DNA of 64,000 nt from Hsuehochloa calcarea (lineage: Eukaryota; Streptophyta; Magnoliopsida; Poales; Poaceae): assembly GCA_036346395.1 (NCBI GenBank), contig CM070602.1, positions 14,765,098-14,829,097 on the forward strand, written 5' to 3'. The notes beneath the pieces were generated by a model. That model was not told the DNA's origin. It saw nothing but the letters and a program-made list of their open reading frames with translations, and ran no database searches. Within the stretch, counting starts at the first letter, position 1; the number at the start of each line of letters is the position of its first letter. Below, piece by piece: positions 11,155 through 21,189 of the stretch. A program made the translations under genes and the position numbers.

Positions 11155-12322
11155 ATCTTGTTGTAAGTCTAGACCTTAGTTAGATTGGCGTTCAGTGTTC
11201 AAATTATTTTCTAAAGAAAATTAACTTGCAAGACTAAATGAATTGCTTAACTCCTCTTATATCTCTCTTAACTCATCTATTGCTATAATTTCTTTACTCT
11301 CCCATTGTTTTAACGTGGTTCTTACCTCTGTCTGTCTTGGCAGATGCCTTACCTTGGACCTTGGAGATAGCGGAGGACTTGCCGCAGTGAGCTGAAAGGC
11401 ATTGCGAACACTTGGAGCCTTGGACGCCCGATGTACCGTGGCGGTGAGTACATGGTCAGCGGACGGGATCGTGGTATAGTCTGCGCTGACAATCGCCCGG
11501 GAGGAACACTAGAAGCGGCCGACCTTTGTACATCTCGGTCGGGAGGATCACCTTCACACAAGGAATCCGAGTCGTCACGGTGGCCATGCTCGAGTCCGCC
11601 ACATTTCTGTTGAAGCGCCACACACCGTCTTCGCTATCATCCCAGAGCGCCGGGGAGATGTCTGCGCGCTTCCGTCTACAAGCGGAGAAGGCCATGCCAC
11701 AGTGGTGCATCTTGCAGGTTCACAGTGCCCGGGAGGAGTCACTTTGGAGATGGCGCCACCGGTGAGTGCGCCTATCGAGCTGGGAGGAAGCGAGAAAGGA
11801 TCGCCGTCCTAGAGCAAGCTCTCTACGGTCGACATGAGCTCGAAGATGATCAAAGGAAGATCGGAAGAGCGAGAAGAAGCGAGGAAGACCCGGAGGAGAT
11901 TCTAGAGGATCGATGGAGGTTGCCTGGAGGGAGGAGCAGTGCACTGCACCCGGCACGCATGCTCTGCTGCACGATCCGGGCATCGAGAATCGATTCGCGA
12001 GGATGCCGGCTCACTTGAGTCTACACGAGCGGGGCGTCGCCGTGGCTTTGGAGGCTTTCTCGAGTAGTTCGTCTAAGTTCGGTTTAGTCGAGCTTAGCGG
12101 TTTCCTTTTCAGTCGCCCTTTAGGCGGTAGCTTGTGTGCTTAGGTTCGCTTCATTTTCTGTGTGCAAGTATGGTGCAAAGGCCCTTAGGCATTTGTTGCG
12201 ACCATGCTATTAAGTTATTAATGAAGATTATTTCATTCGAAGTTCTTGGTGTGTTTGTTGGGTTTAATCTATCCCTATCTAGTTCTTAACTCCTTGTGCT
12301 CTCTACCTTATCTAACCCATGG
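11155..12322 (+). other. 5' internal region of the outer element, weakly coding
   Basis: This stretch has GC-balanced short open frames, none longer than about 107 codons, interrupted by shifts. It should hold the leader and the beginning of gag. I cannot recognise a protein in it. CGA/TCG triplets are frequent. Confidence 0.4.
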
Positions 12323-12642
12323 AACCTCACGGATGGTTCGGACTCGCCATCTGCATTGCAAGTGGGCCGGAGCCCAAGGATCGAAGGCAATGAGCAAACC
12401 CCTACGGGGCGGTACCACCCAAGCACCTCCTATTGACTTACGAGAACTTTGGAGCCTTCATGGCGGCCTGAGCCGCGAGATGATGTACACCATGATGAAC
12501 GGATCACGAGCCATGAACAACAACAACAACAACCACAACCATCATCGGGAGGAGCCCGTTTGCTCATAGTCATCGAGGACCATCAAATTGGTGAATTCAT
12601 GAGGACCGTCCGCCAACTTTCTCGAACATGTCTCGCCGATAG
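12323..12642 (+). pseudogene. Outer element gag, N-terminal part
   Basis: A Gln/Asn-rich linker with a CAA/AAC run (12517-12540) is followed by a Gly/Gly-Ala segment and the start of the conserved retrotransposon gag domain (residues such as GEFMRTVRQL). The reading ends where the Tat-type element inserted after the target AAGCT (12643-12647). Gag packages element RNA into particles. Frames shift at least twice. Confidence 0.6.
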
Positions 12643-12766
12643 AAGCTTGGCGAGGATCTAATAATCCTCATTTTATCTTTTATCTATAATTCTTATTATG
12701 GGTAAATATGATGTCACATAGTCCCCAGAAGTACCCCTTATATCTATAAGGGAGAGGCCTAACAAG

Positions 12767-12905
12767 TGATTGTAAGTTCTTCTACAATCACCCCATAATC
12801 GTAAGTCTTGCTACGACTATATCATGGTCGTAAGTCCTTCTCGACCACTACATAGTCGTAAGTCCTTCTCATTGCTACAGTCGTAAGTCCTTCTACGACC
12901 GGAAA
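12767..12905 (+). repeat. Array of five hairpins with TCGTAAG core, period about 29
   Basis: Five consecutive units share GTAAGT(C/T)(C/T)T followed by the reverse complement of their first arm. Examples are ATAGTCGTAAG with CTACGACTAT and TGATTGTAAG with CTACAATCA. GTAAG starts at 12772, 12801, 12830, 12858 and 12883. Each unit can form its own stem-loop. In one unit (near 12865) the right arm is missing, and the 3' LTR copy (about 25178-25315) shows a different sequence there. Confidence 0.8.
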
Positions 12906-13145
12906 ACTCGACCACCTTATAATCAAACTTACAGACGAGTAGGTCCAATTGATTAAGGAATCCGAACGGTCTACACGCACTATTATTCCGCGTAATTAAT
13001 GGTGTGTAAATACCCCATTATCTCTGGAAGATAATTGTCAGACGACGTGAAGAAGCCAAGGCGCTGGTAATTACTGCCATTATGCGCCCGTTACTGCATT
13101 AATTAGGCGCATCTCCATGAGACAAAACGGCTACTTCTTCACGAC

Positions 13146-13154
13146 TATATAAAG
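13146..13154 (+). promoter_or_regulatory. TATA box in Tat-type LTR
   Basis: TATATAAAG in the context CGACTATATAAAGGCATC. It is also present in the 3' LTR at 25561-25569 region. Likely start of the element transcript. Confidence 0.6.
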
Positions 13155-13414
13155 GCATCAATCAGAGGAATAGGGGGAGGCGAAGGACAGCAAACGAGAG
13201 CTAGTCAAGTAGAAACACAAGCGCTATTCTCTGTAATAGTCTTAGTCCTTTACTGGATCATCAAGAAAACCATACACACAGGATTAGGGTTATTATTCTC
13301 TCGGAGAAGGCTGAACTGTCTAAACATCCGTGTCAATCCACTCTGCGTGATCTCATCCTTAGGAGACCCCGAATCAAATAATCTTTACGTAAGATCGGTT
13401 CTAATACAAGCGGT

Positions 13415-13431
13415 TGGCGCCGACCGTGGGG
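13415..13431 (+). other. Primer-binding site of the Tat-type element
   Basis: TGGCGCCGACCGTGGGG follows the 5' LTR. The TGGCGCC start is usual for Tat-type and several other plant gypsy elements, which prime with a tRNA other than initiator Met. I cannot name the tRNA with certainty. Confidence 0.6.
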
Positions 13432-13479
13432 ATCTTCGGTAATCTCTTGTCAACATACTCTCTTTTTCCAATCTCATGC

Positions 13480-15840
13480 AAGCATGGCGGGAGGATGGAG
13501 CGAGGAGAAGCTGGTTCGACTTGGCGGTCTGTGACGTCGACATGGATGCGGTTTAGACTACGAGCCGAGTGATGCATCCGTGATGGTGATGTTCCCTCGG
13601 AGATTATTCTCCGAAACCATCCCATCAATGGAGTTGAGGAGGATCCTTATCCCCACAACGTCGTCCAACAGAGGAGCCAATTCCTCCAAGGACAAGGGTC
13701 AATCCGACGAACCGCACCGGAGGACTCACGACACAATGAGAGTTTTTCCTCTAAGTGTCCAAGTTCCCTTAAGGCGGTCAGGCACAGTGAGACAAGTCAC
13801 GGAAGCCACCATTCGAGGACTCCACGGCATCTTGTGATCCTATCTCTCGGGGTAACTCCGAGAGATAGTGGGATCAAGCATGCTTTTCCTACAAATCTGA
13901 CCGTCTCTCGCGGATCTCATTTGCGGACGGAGCGATTATAACCGGAGTTCCCCTACGGAGGATTACTACAAGTCGCGGATGGTGTCTCTCGAGCACTCCT
14001 CAAGCGGGAGGCCTCAAGCGCAAGTGAGAATCATCAGCGGGAGGTCTTCGTCCTTCCCTTAAATCGAGTCGACCTCATGGAGGTCGAAATGAGAACCCTC
14101 CCGAAGATCACGCCTGCGCCTCCTCGTAGTAATGGCAAGGAACCGCCGTGACGAGAGAGAACCAACGCTACGATGAGCGAGAAAATCCTCATTCTCGCAC
14201 TCCAGAGAAGGCCTCAAAGATCGGCGAGGAGGATTTTGAGGTCATCAGAAGAAAGAAAATTGCAGCCCGAGAAGAACTGCTGGCGCATTCAATATCGATC
14301 CACGGGAGGTACAAGAACTCCGGGATATCAGCGACTTGCTTGAGAATCCCAATCAAGAGCTTGCTCGAGCGCGAGATCGATCTCTTTCTTTGAGGAGATT
14401 GCGCAAAGGCTTGATTGTGATGACAAGGTGGAAGTACCTCGTCAACAACATTTAGGTAGTCGTAGCAATCGACTTCCTCGGCTACGATCAATCGAATATT
14501 TCTGCGTAGGAATCGACACGGTCATAAGTCACATCGATCTCCTATTCGGAGAAATACTTTCGATCGGTGATGATCAAGTAGCCCTCAGGAGGTGATCAAT
14601 CACTACTCGGCAAAGAAATTCTGCGGGTGGATTACGAGGTATTCCCCTCGGCGAGACCTACAGCGGGGCGGTCGACTGTTGCGGGTATCGTCGTATCGAT
14701 CACTGGCGATGTTAACCCTTCTTTCCTACAAAGAAGGCGTCAAGAAGTGATTAGGATCTAGGGCATTTCGCGACCTTGAGCGGTTATTGGCCACCTCATT
14801 TTCGACCGGTGAACATGGAGAAATTTGATGGATCTCAAAATCCCATCGAGTTTCTTGAGATCTATACAACGGTGTCCGGCGGCGGGAGGAGGAGAGCACG
14901 TAATGGCGAATTACCTTCCAAGCGTACTCGAAGGATCCGCTCGATCGTGGTTATTAAACCAACCACTCGAGTCGATCTACTCTTAGCAACACCTCTGTGA
15001 TCTTCTACGAGCAAATTTCCAAGGCACATACAACCGCCACGGAAAGGAAGGCGACTTGCCGGATCAAGCAGAACAACAACGAGACTTTGCGTCAATTCAT
15101 CAAGCGCTTTAGTCGGGTTCGTAACTCAATTCGAAATTTCGACTCCTCTGTGATCGGGGCTTTTAAGCAAGGAGTCCGTAGTAGAAGAATAACAGAGGAT
15201 ATTGCTTTAAATCCTCCCAACACCGTTCTTGAGAGCTCTTTGAGATGGCGATCGATATCTGGCTTACGAGGCGGTCGAGTGGAATAACACTATCGATCGA
15301 GAAACACACGCTCTTGAGAGCGGTGAGGTTAGTAAGGATAAAAAGCAAAAAGTCCAAGAAGAAAATAAAAGTCAAAAGCCACAAACTAGTGGTTTCAAGG
15401 AAGTCTTGGTAGTGAAGATAGAGAGCCCCAAACCACCAAGTCGAACCACGATCAAGGCAAAGGTAAGCGCCACGATCGTAGGAGCGACAAACCAAGGTGG
15501 TGTCCTTTTCATAAAAGGAAGGACATGACCTCATAGCTGAGAGTTTTCCAAAGAAAGCTCGAGGACTACTACAGCGACAAAGCACCGCTCCTACTCTCGG
15601 CGGGTGGGACATACAGTGGCCAAAGTCGTCGGATGATGAGGAGATGCCATTCCAAGATCCGCACCATACCGTTGAGCATATCTATGGAGGATCATCGGCA
15701 TCGACTCAAGCGACAACTTAAAGGCTAGGACGAGAGGTAAATTCCATACATACTCCTCTCGTCAATAAATTACGAAGTGGTCGGAAGTTACCATCTCTTT
15801 TGAGAAGGACGATGCCCGATCACTATGAGTCGATCAGTCG
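13480..15840 (+). pseudogene. Tat-type gag, degraded
   Basis: The conserved capsid-like domain of Tat gag is recognisable around 14770-15180: a PHFRPVNMEKFDG...FLEIYTT segment, then NETLRQFIKRFSRVRNSI and a basic GVRSRRI stretch. The flanks are low-confidence, rich in Arg/Asp/Glu, with many frame changes. Gag forms the particle in which the element RNA is copied. No open frame exceeds 150 codons. CGA/TCG triplets are very frequent and CAG/CTG rare here. Confidence 0.65.
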
Positions 15841-15849
15841 ATTTCGATT

Positions 15850-16160
15850 GTGGTCGAACCCACCATCAACAAGCTGTCGGGTCAATCAGTGTTAGTTGAT
15901 AGTGGCGATTCTTTGAACATATTATTTACCAAAGCCTGGGCGAGATGCAAGTACCGGGACAAAGGTAAGGCGATGCGATATTCCTTTCATGGAATCGTCT
16001 GCAGGGGTCTTCGACAAACCCATTGGCCAAGTTTCTCTTCCTTTAACATTTGGCTCGCCAAGTAATTTGAAACAGAGAAAGTCTCCTTTGATGTGGTCGA
16101 TTTCGATCGGCATATAACGCCATACTCGGACGACCAACTTTGGCAAAATTCTTAATGGCT
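15850..16160 (+). pseudogene. Tat-type aspartic protease, degraded
   Basis: The catalytic Asp-Ser-Gly triad is visible at 15898-15906 within LVDSGDSLNILF, a form typical of Tat-type retropepsins (the GxSLNILF continuation). The frame stays open for 71 codons from 15850 and then breaks. The enzyme cuts the Gag-Pol polyprotein. There is no complete second half in one frame. Confidence 0.6.
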
Positions 16161-16639
16161 ACTCATTATGGGTATCAATGTCTTAAGATGCGAGTCCCAA
16201 AGGGTGATCACAATTCAATGTGACAAAAGATGGCGTATAAGCTGCGGCCGTCGATCCCTCGAGATGGTTGGTCAAATACCAACTCGAGATGAAAATCGAC
16301 CGACTAGCAAGTCGAAGCCTAAAAAGCTACACCAAAGCGAGCGACCAAGTCAAAGAGGTTCCTCGGGCCTTGAGAGAAACCCTCGAAGGCTGCATGGGAG
16401 ACTTCCGACCCCAAATAGGAAGGCGCCCTCATTACCTTCCTCAGAGCTACGCGGATGTCTTGCGTGGCAAGCATCCGACATGCCGGAGTCCCGGTGATCG
16501 AACACGAGGCTAGCTACGGCTGATAAAGTACCGTAAAACAAAATTACGGAGATTTACCTGATCGACGAGATGCTATTAAATCTGAATTGGATAAGCTACT
16601 TAAGCGGGCTTTATAAGAGAAGTCAACCACCCGAGTGGT

Positions 16640-17560
16640 TGGCTAACCTGTAATGGTCAAAAAGTCAAGCGGCAAATGGCGTATGTGCGTGACTTTCTTG
16701 ATCTTAATAAAGCTTGTCCAAAAGATGATTTCCCTTTACCTCGTATTGATCGGTGGTTGATTCTCTGCGGGTTGTGAAATATTAAGTTTTTAGATGCATA
16801 TTACGGATATCACCGGATCAATATGTGTCTAAGCGATGAAGAAAAGACGCATTCATTATTCCATTTGGTACCTTTTGTTATATCAAAATGCCATTTGGTC
16901 TAAAGAATCGGTGCTTCTTTTCAGCGCTTAATGCAATCGACTTTTCATCTCAATTAGGTAGAATTTGGAAGCCTATGTTGATGACCTAGTCGTAAAAGTA
17001 TTAAGAGACTTAATCATATCAGCGACCTACAAGAAACATTCGACAACCTCGAAAGCACCATTTAAAACTTAATCCGGAGAAGTGTGTGTTTGGAATTTCT
17101 TGGGAAAATTGCTTGGATTCCTAGTATCGAGCGAGGAATCGAAGCAAATCTGAAAAAATAAAGGCCATCCTCGGATCGACCTCCAAACACAAAAAGGAAT
17201 CGAAACTCACTTTGGGTGCATGGCGGCTTTAATTCGTTTCATCGCACGACTAGGAGAAAAGGACTACCTTTCTTTAAACTTCTCGGGAGACATGAAGGTT
17301 TTGAGTGGTCGAGCAGAGGCAAACATTGCCTTTGAGGATGTCAAGAGGTATCTTCAGTGCTCTGATTACGGTTTCTCCAAAGCGGAAGAGGCGCTCTTAA
17401 TTTACCTAGGCGCCACGCCACGGCGGCAAGCGCGATCTTGGTCGTAGAGCGTGGCGTACAACGGCCAGGTTTACTCGTCGGCGAGTTTTACGGGCCTAGG
17501 CGTTACCCTCGAGTCAAAAACTTCTATATGCCCTCCTCATGTCTTGAGAAGCTGCGGCAT
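16640..17560 (+). pseudogene. Tat-type reverse transcriptase and first RNase H, degraded
   Basis: RT blocks appear in order across shifting frames: a GKWRMCV-like start near 16673, a LNKACPKDDFPLP-like block near 16700-16740, the catalytic YVDD at 16974-16985, the LNPEKCVFG block near 17068-17095, and the start of the RT connection. From 17220 a 75-codon frame carries the segment leading into RNase H (AALIRFIARLGEKDYLSLNF). Copying of element RNA into DNA is its role. At least four frameshifts or stops disable it. Confidence 0.65.
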
Positions 17561-17569
17561 TATTTTGAG

Positions 17570-18065
17570 CGCACAAAATAGGTGTCTTGCGTCGAGTTTC
17601 GTTTAGGAGCAATCCTCCATAATAAGGAAGCAATGGGGCGCATGGCAAAATGGTCGATCGAACTTGGGAGTTCGACCTCCATTCGTGTCGACGGCCATAA
17701 AATCCCGATCTTGGCGGACTTTGTCGCGAATGGACAAATCTGAACACATTCGGGATCCCGATCTGATTCCCACGACCGGTGGATGATGTACTGACGGGTC
17801 ACTTACTTTAAGTGGCTCGAAAGTGAGGTGGTCGGTATCTCCTCTGGGAGAAACCTTAAAGTATGCCATACAATTAAACTTTCGGGCCACTAACAATGTG
17901 GCGAGAATACGAAGGTTTGCTAGGCGGCATACAGTGCAAAGCACTCTCGATTAAATCGACTACTCGTGAGAGGAGACTCTCAACTAGTCGTGAATCAAAT
18001 TGGGAAAGAGTACGGTGCTCTAACTCAACAATGGCTCGGTACTTATCAAGTCGTAAGCTAGAAAA
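17570..18065 (+). pseudogene. RNase H region plus second (archaeal-like) RNase H of Tat-type element
   Basis: A connection segment (KWSIELG..., ending in ILADFV near 17710) is followed at about 17784-18040 by a second RNase H-like domain. It has a MY.DGS start, NFRATNNVAEYEGL-like core and VVNQIGKEY end, spread over frames. The second domain is a defining feature of the Tat lineage. Its activity is unproven in general. Frames are broken several times. Confidence 0.6.
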
Positions 18066-18299
18066 ACATTTTTAGGTTTGAGGTACAATTTATCCTCGAA
18101 AGGATAATTTCCTCATGAGACCAACTTGCTCGGATGGCTTCTTCCGATCCACGAGTACCAAAGGAGTTTTCTTGGAGCAACTCCAAAACCGTCTGCAGTC
18201 GAAGAACCGAGACACCTCCTCTTGAGATGGCCTCATTAGATTACGAGGATACGGATGACTCCCATCTCGAGTATCTTTACAAGGGTTCCGTGCGAAGAT

Positions 18300-19440
18300 G
18301 ATCTTGAGGCGGTCGATTATCTGAAAAGCCAAAATGTATACTTTGGTTGAAGGAGTCCTCTATAAGCGAGGAACCCAAGGGATACTCATGCGATGCATTC
18401 CGCAAAACGAAGGAATAACACTCCTTCACGATATACGGTGGCATCATGGGGCGCATGCTTCCTCTGAGAACATTGGTTGGTAAAGCCTTTCGACAAGGTT
18501 TCTTGGCCTCTGACCTGTCGATGCTAAGGAGGTGGTTAAAAGTGTGTCGATGCCAATTCCATGGTGAGCGGATACACCAACCGGCTCAAGCATTACAAAC
18601 AATACCTCTTTCTTGGCCTTTTGCGACACAGGGGCTTGATATCCTAGGACCGTTTCCCAAAGCTCGGGAGGTTTGAATTCCTTTTGTGGCTATTGACACG
18701 TTCACAAAATGGATCGAAGTGAACTCATGCTTCAGGATAACAGCAGGCGACAAAAGGTTCATGATGAGAAGCGTAATTAGTCGATTTGGAGTACCAAGTC
18801 GGATAATTACGAACAATGGTAAACAATTACGCAAGTGCAAAATTTGAGGAATTTTGCGGCGAGTTCAGTACTAAGTTATGCTATGTACATTGCACATCCC
18901 CAAAGTAATGGGGCGGTCGAGCGTGCAAGCGGCCAAATAATGCGAGAATTAAAACTCGAGTCTTCAACCCGACTTGTTAGCGCTCGGGGCTTAGGTACAA
19001 GAATTACCTTCCATATTATGGGCGATTCGTACAACCACGATCGAGCAACGGGAGAAACACCATTTTCTAGTGTTGGGCGAAGCCATGCTTCCTCGGAGCT
19101 AAAATGCTTGTCAACACGAGTTGAAACCTTCAACAACTCGGACCGGGAACAACTTGAGCGGATGACATTAACCTACTCGAAGAGAGGAGAAACCTAGCCT
19201 TAATCCGTTCGGGTCTACCAACAAGCCCTCGCGATACTATGATCGTAGGTCAACCTCGCGACCTTCTTGTAGGTGACTTAGTATTGAGACTCTGCCAATC
19301 CAAGTCTAATCGGAATAAACTTTCCCCAAATGGGAAGGTCCTTACGATGGTCGAAGTAACTTCGGCGAGTCGATCACGACTAGCGATGGAAGATGGGCGA
19401 GTTCTCTCAAACTCTTGGAACATCGACCGATTCACATAAA
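18300..19440 (+). pseudogene. Tat-type integrase, degraded
   Basis: The H-H zinc-finger half is recognisable around 18400-18560 (RWHHG, cysteine-containing segment). The core follows with the first Asp in IDTFTKWIEV (about 18690-18720), a second site reading ITNNGKQ where Asp is expected before NG (about 18800), and the Glu in HPQSNGAVERASGQIM (18893-18940). The C-terminal region continues to about 19437. Integrase joins element DNA to the chromosome. The Asp-to-Asn change and the frame breaks make it inactive. Confidence 0.65.
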
Positions 19441-19595
19441 TTCTATGTGTGACCGATTTCTCGAGCAATAAAAGTCGAGTTCCTTCTACCTCTCTTGCCT
19501 TATTTTTTGAGTAATGCTTTTTAATATTTCGACTATGATACAAAAATAAAACTCAGTTTCTCTTTACCTTTGGTGAAAAACGAGTAACATCATCT

Positions 19596-20135
19596 AGTTG
19601 AAACTTCTCCTCTCTGCATGTGGTTCTGCCCACTAGAAGGAATTTCCTAGCATCGACTCGTTACTCATTTTCTTTGCCAATACAAAGAGCTCGGTTTTAT
19701 CGATCGAAATGTTCTCAAAGCCAACTCTCTCAATCTTAGTCTATTTTTGATCAATTCAAAAAATATTCTAAGTAGAGTGCACTTTCTTACATTTGTTCGA
19801 CCACCTTTGGTGTACTCGATTTGTTTTAACTGGTCGAAGGAAGAGACACACCTAGTCGAAGTCTTTCCTCTCTGCATGTGGTCCTGCCCACTAGAAGGAA
19901 GAGACACACCTAGTCGAAGTCTTTCCTCTCTGCATGTATCGCTCAGTCTCCTACTTTTGCTACTGGAAAAGACTTATCGAAGTCCACCAAAAAAGGACGA
20001 ACAAATTACTAAAGTCCTCTAAGACGTCTGTTTAACTCAAGTTGCTGTTCTTGGTTCGATTAAACTAGTCGGAAATGAAAACATCACCTAGTCGAAGCCT
20101 TTCCTTTACGCACGTGGTCACGCCCACTAGAAGGA
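19596..20135 (+). repeat. Dispersed direct repeats with CTCTGCATGTGG...CCCACTAGAAGG core
   Basis: Four copies of a roughly 45-60-bp unit start near 19600, 19850, 19908 and 20085. Cores CCTCTCTGCATG are at 19609, 19867 and 19925, and a diverged one is near 20102. Copies two and three are adjacent, 58 bp apart. They lie in the non-coding stretch between integrase and the antisense ORFs. Confidence 0.75.
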
Positions 20136-20280
20136 ACTTCCTAGTGTCAGTCGTTTTACTCTTTCGACCCGATGCTTGACAACCGTAACAAAAGCTATAA
20201 GTTAAATAAACCTCTCTTTGTTTTCAGAAAACCCGTTTCAAACACTATTTATTTAGATTGTCTAAACAATCTAAACAAAT

Positions 20281-20294
20281 AGTCGGGGGCTAGG
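20281..20294 (+). other. Internal polypurine-tract-like sequence
   Basis: AGTCGGGGGCTAGG has the same GGGGGCTAG core as the tract before the 3' LTR (25043-25056). It lies after integrase and before the antisense ORFs. A duplicate plus-strand priming site, or the old boundary of an inserted 3' region, would both fit. Confidence 0.4.
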
Positions 20295-20595
20295 ATAAAG
20301 TTATTAATTTGACTTCAATTCTTAGTCTTTCATTCGTCTTTCATTCGTTTATTATCTTTTGAGTTACTAACTACTCGACAAGATGATTTTCAGGAAATGA
20401 GGCGGATCATATGTTACTCATCAACAAAAATTGTCTGCCTTATAAGGTAGTTACAAGATTACTCTGAAGGGGAGAGCCTAGCCGCATTTCCTCATACCTT
20501 TTTATAGTCGATTGCATTTCCACAATCGACGACTTGCCTCGATTGGGACGGTCAAGTCGGCCGATTGGTTTAACATTAAGGCGGGATCTTGAGCT

Positions 20596-21187
20596 TTAAG
20601 TTTCGCCAAAGCGTAACTTACTGCGACTTATTGCCTCCTTATTGATTCGACAGATTAGCCTTGAGTGGTCACCATTTCTTGCAATTTTCCGACTTGTTCT
20701 CCAATAGTACTTGTGTGAGCAGCTATAGTATCTTCTCGAGGAGTTTTTTTCCTCAGAATGTAGCTCACTAAGCACATTGTTCAGGAGAGTGATGTTGCCT
20801 TGAAGACTAGTCTTCATTGACTTCATCTCCTGTTGGGTACAAGTCGAAGCCTCGCGAAGCTTTTTGTTCTCGACCACTTGTTCTGAAAAGAATAATACCG
20901 GTCAAACAAAAATATACTTCTAGAGGAAGATAACATGAAGATAATTGTAGGTAAAAGCATTTCTTACCTACTAATTGAGAATCCAATTTCTTGATCTCTT
21001 CTCGATGGGAGGCAACGGTTTCAGCATGCTTTTTCTCCCATGCTCTGAGGTCCTCTGCATTCATCTTAGCAATGCGGACGGACTCATTGCAGATCAAGGT
21101 TTTTGCTTGGATTTCAGCTTCAAGGATTCTCAATTGGGCAGCAATTTCTGAGCAAGAAATTGGCATTAGAAAAGGGAAAATACTCAA
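20596..21187 (-). pseudogene. Antisense coiled-coil ORF of the Tat-type element
   Basis: Two minus-strand frames (20807-21187 and 20596-20877) encode Lys/Glu/Gln-rich helices with heptad-like spacing, such as IAAQLRILEAEIQAK, AWEKKHAETVASHREEIKKL and VENKKLREASTCTQQEMKS. They are separated by a likely intron: GTAGGTAA-type donor signal around 20966 and CAG-type acceptor near 20880. This resembles the C-terminal coiled-coil tail usual for the antisense PF04195-like proteins of grass Tat-type elements. Function unknown. Confidence 0.5.
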
Positions 21188-21189
21188 AA

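Larger units (their letters stand above)
12648..13414 (+). repeat. 5' LTR of the Tat-type element
   Basis: A direct repeat of 25059-25823, starting TGGCGAGGATC. Identity is high over the first 230 bases, then broken by small differences that cluster at CAG/CTG sites. It carries a tandem hairpin array, a TATA box at 13146-13154 and a downstream transcript-end-like region. The last six bases differ from those of the 3' LTR, so the exact end is uncertain. Confidence 0.9.

Noticed and set aside
12767..12905. CRISPR-like array
   Set aside because: Regular spacing invites the idea, but the units are self-complementary, the spacers are part of the repeat, the array lies in an LTR, and this is plant DNA.
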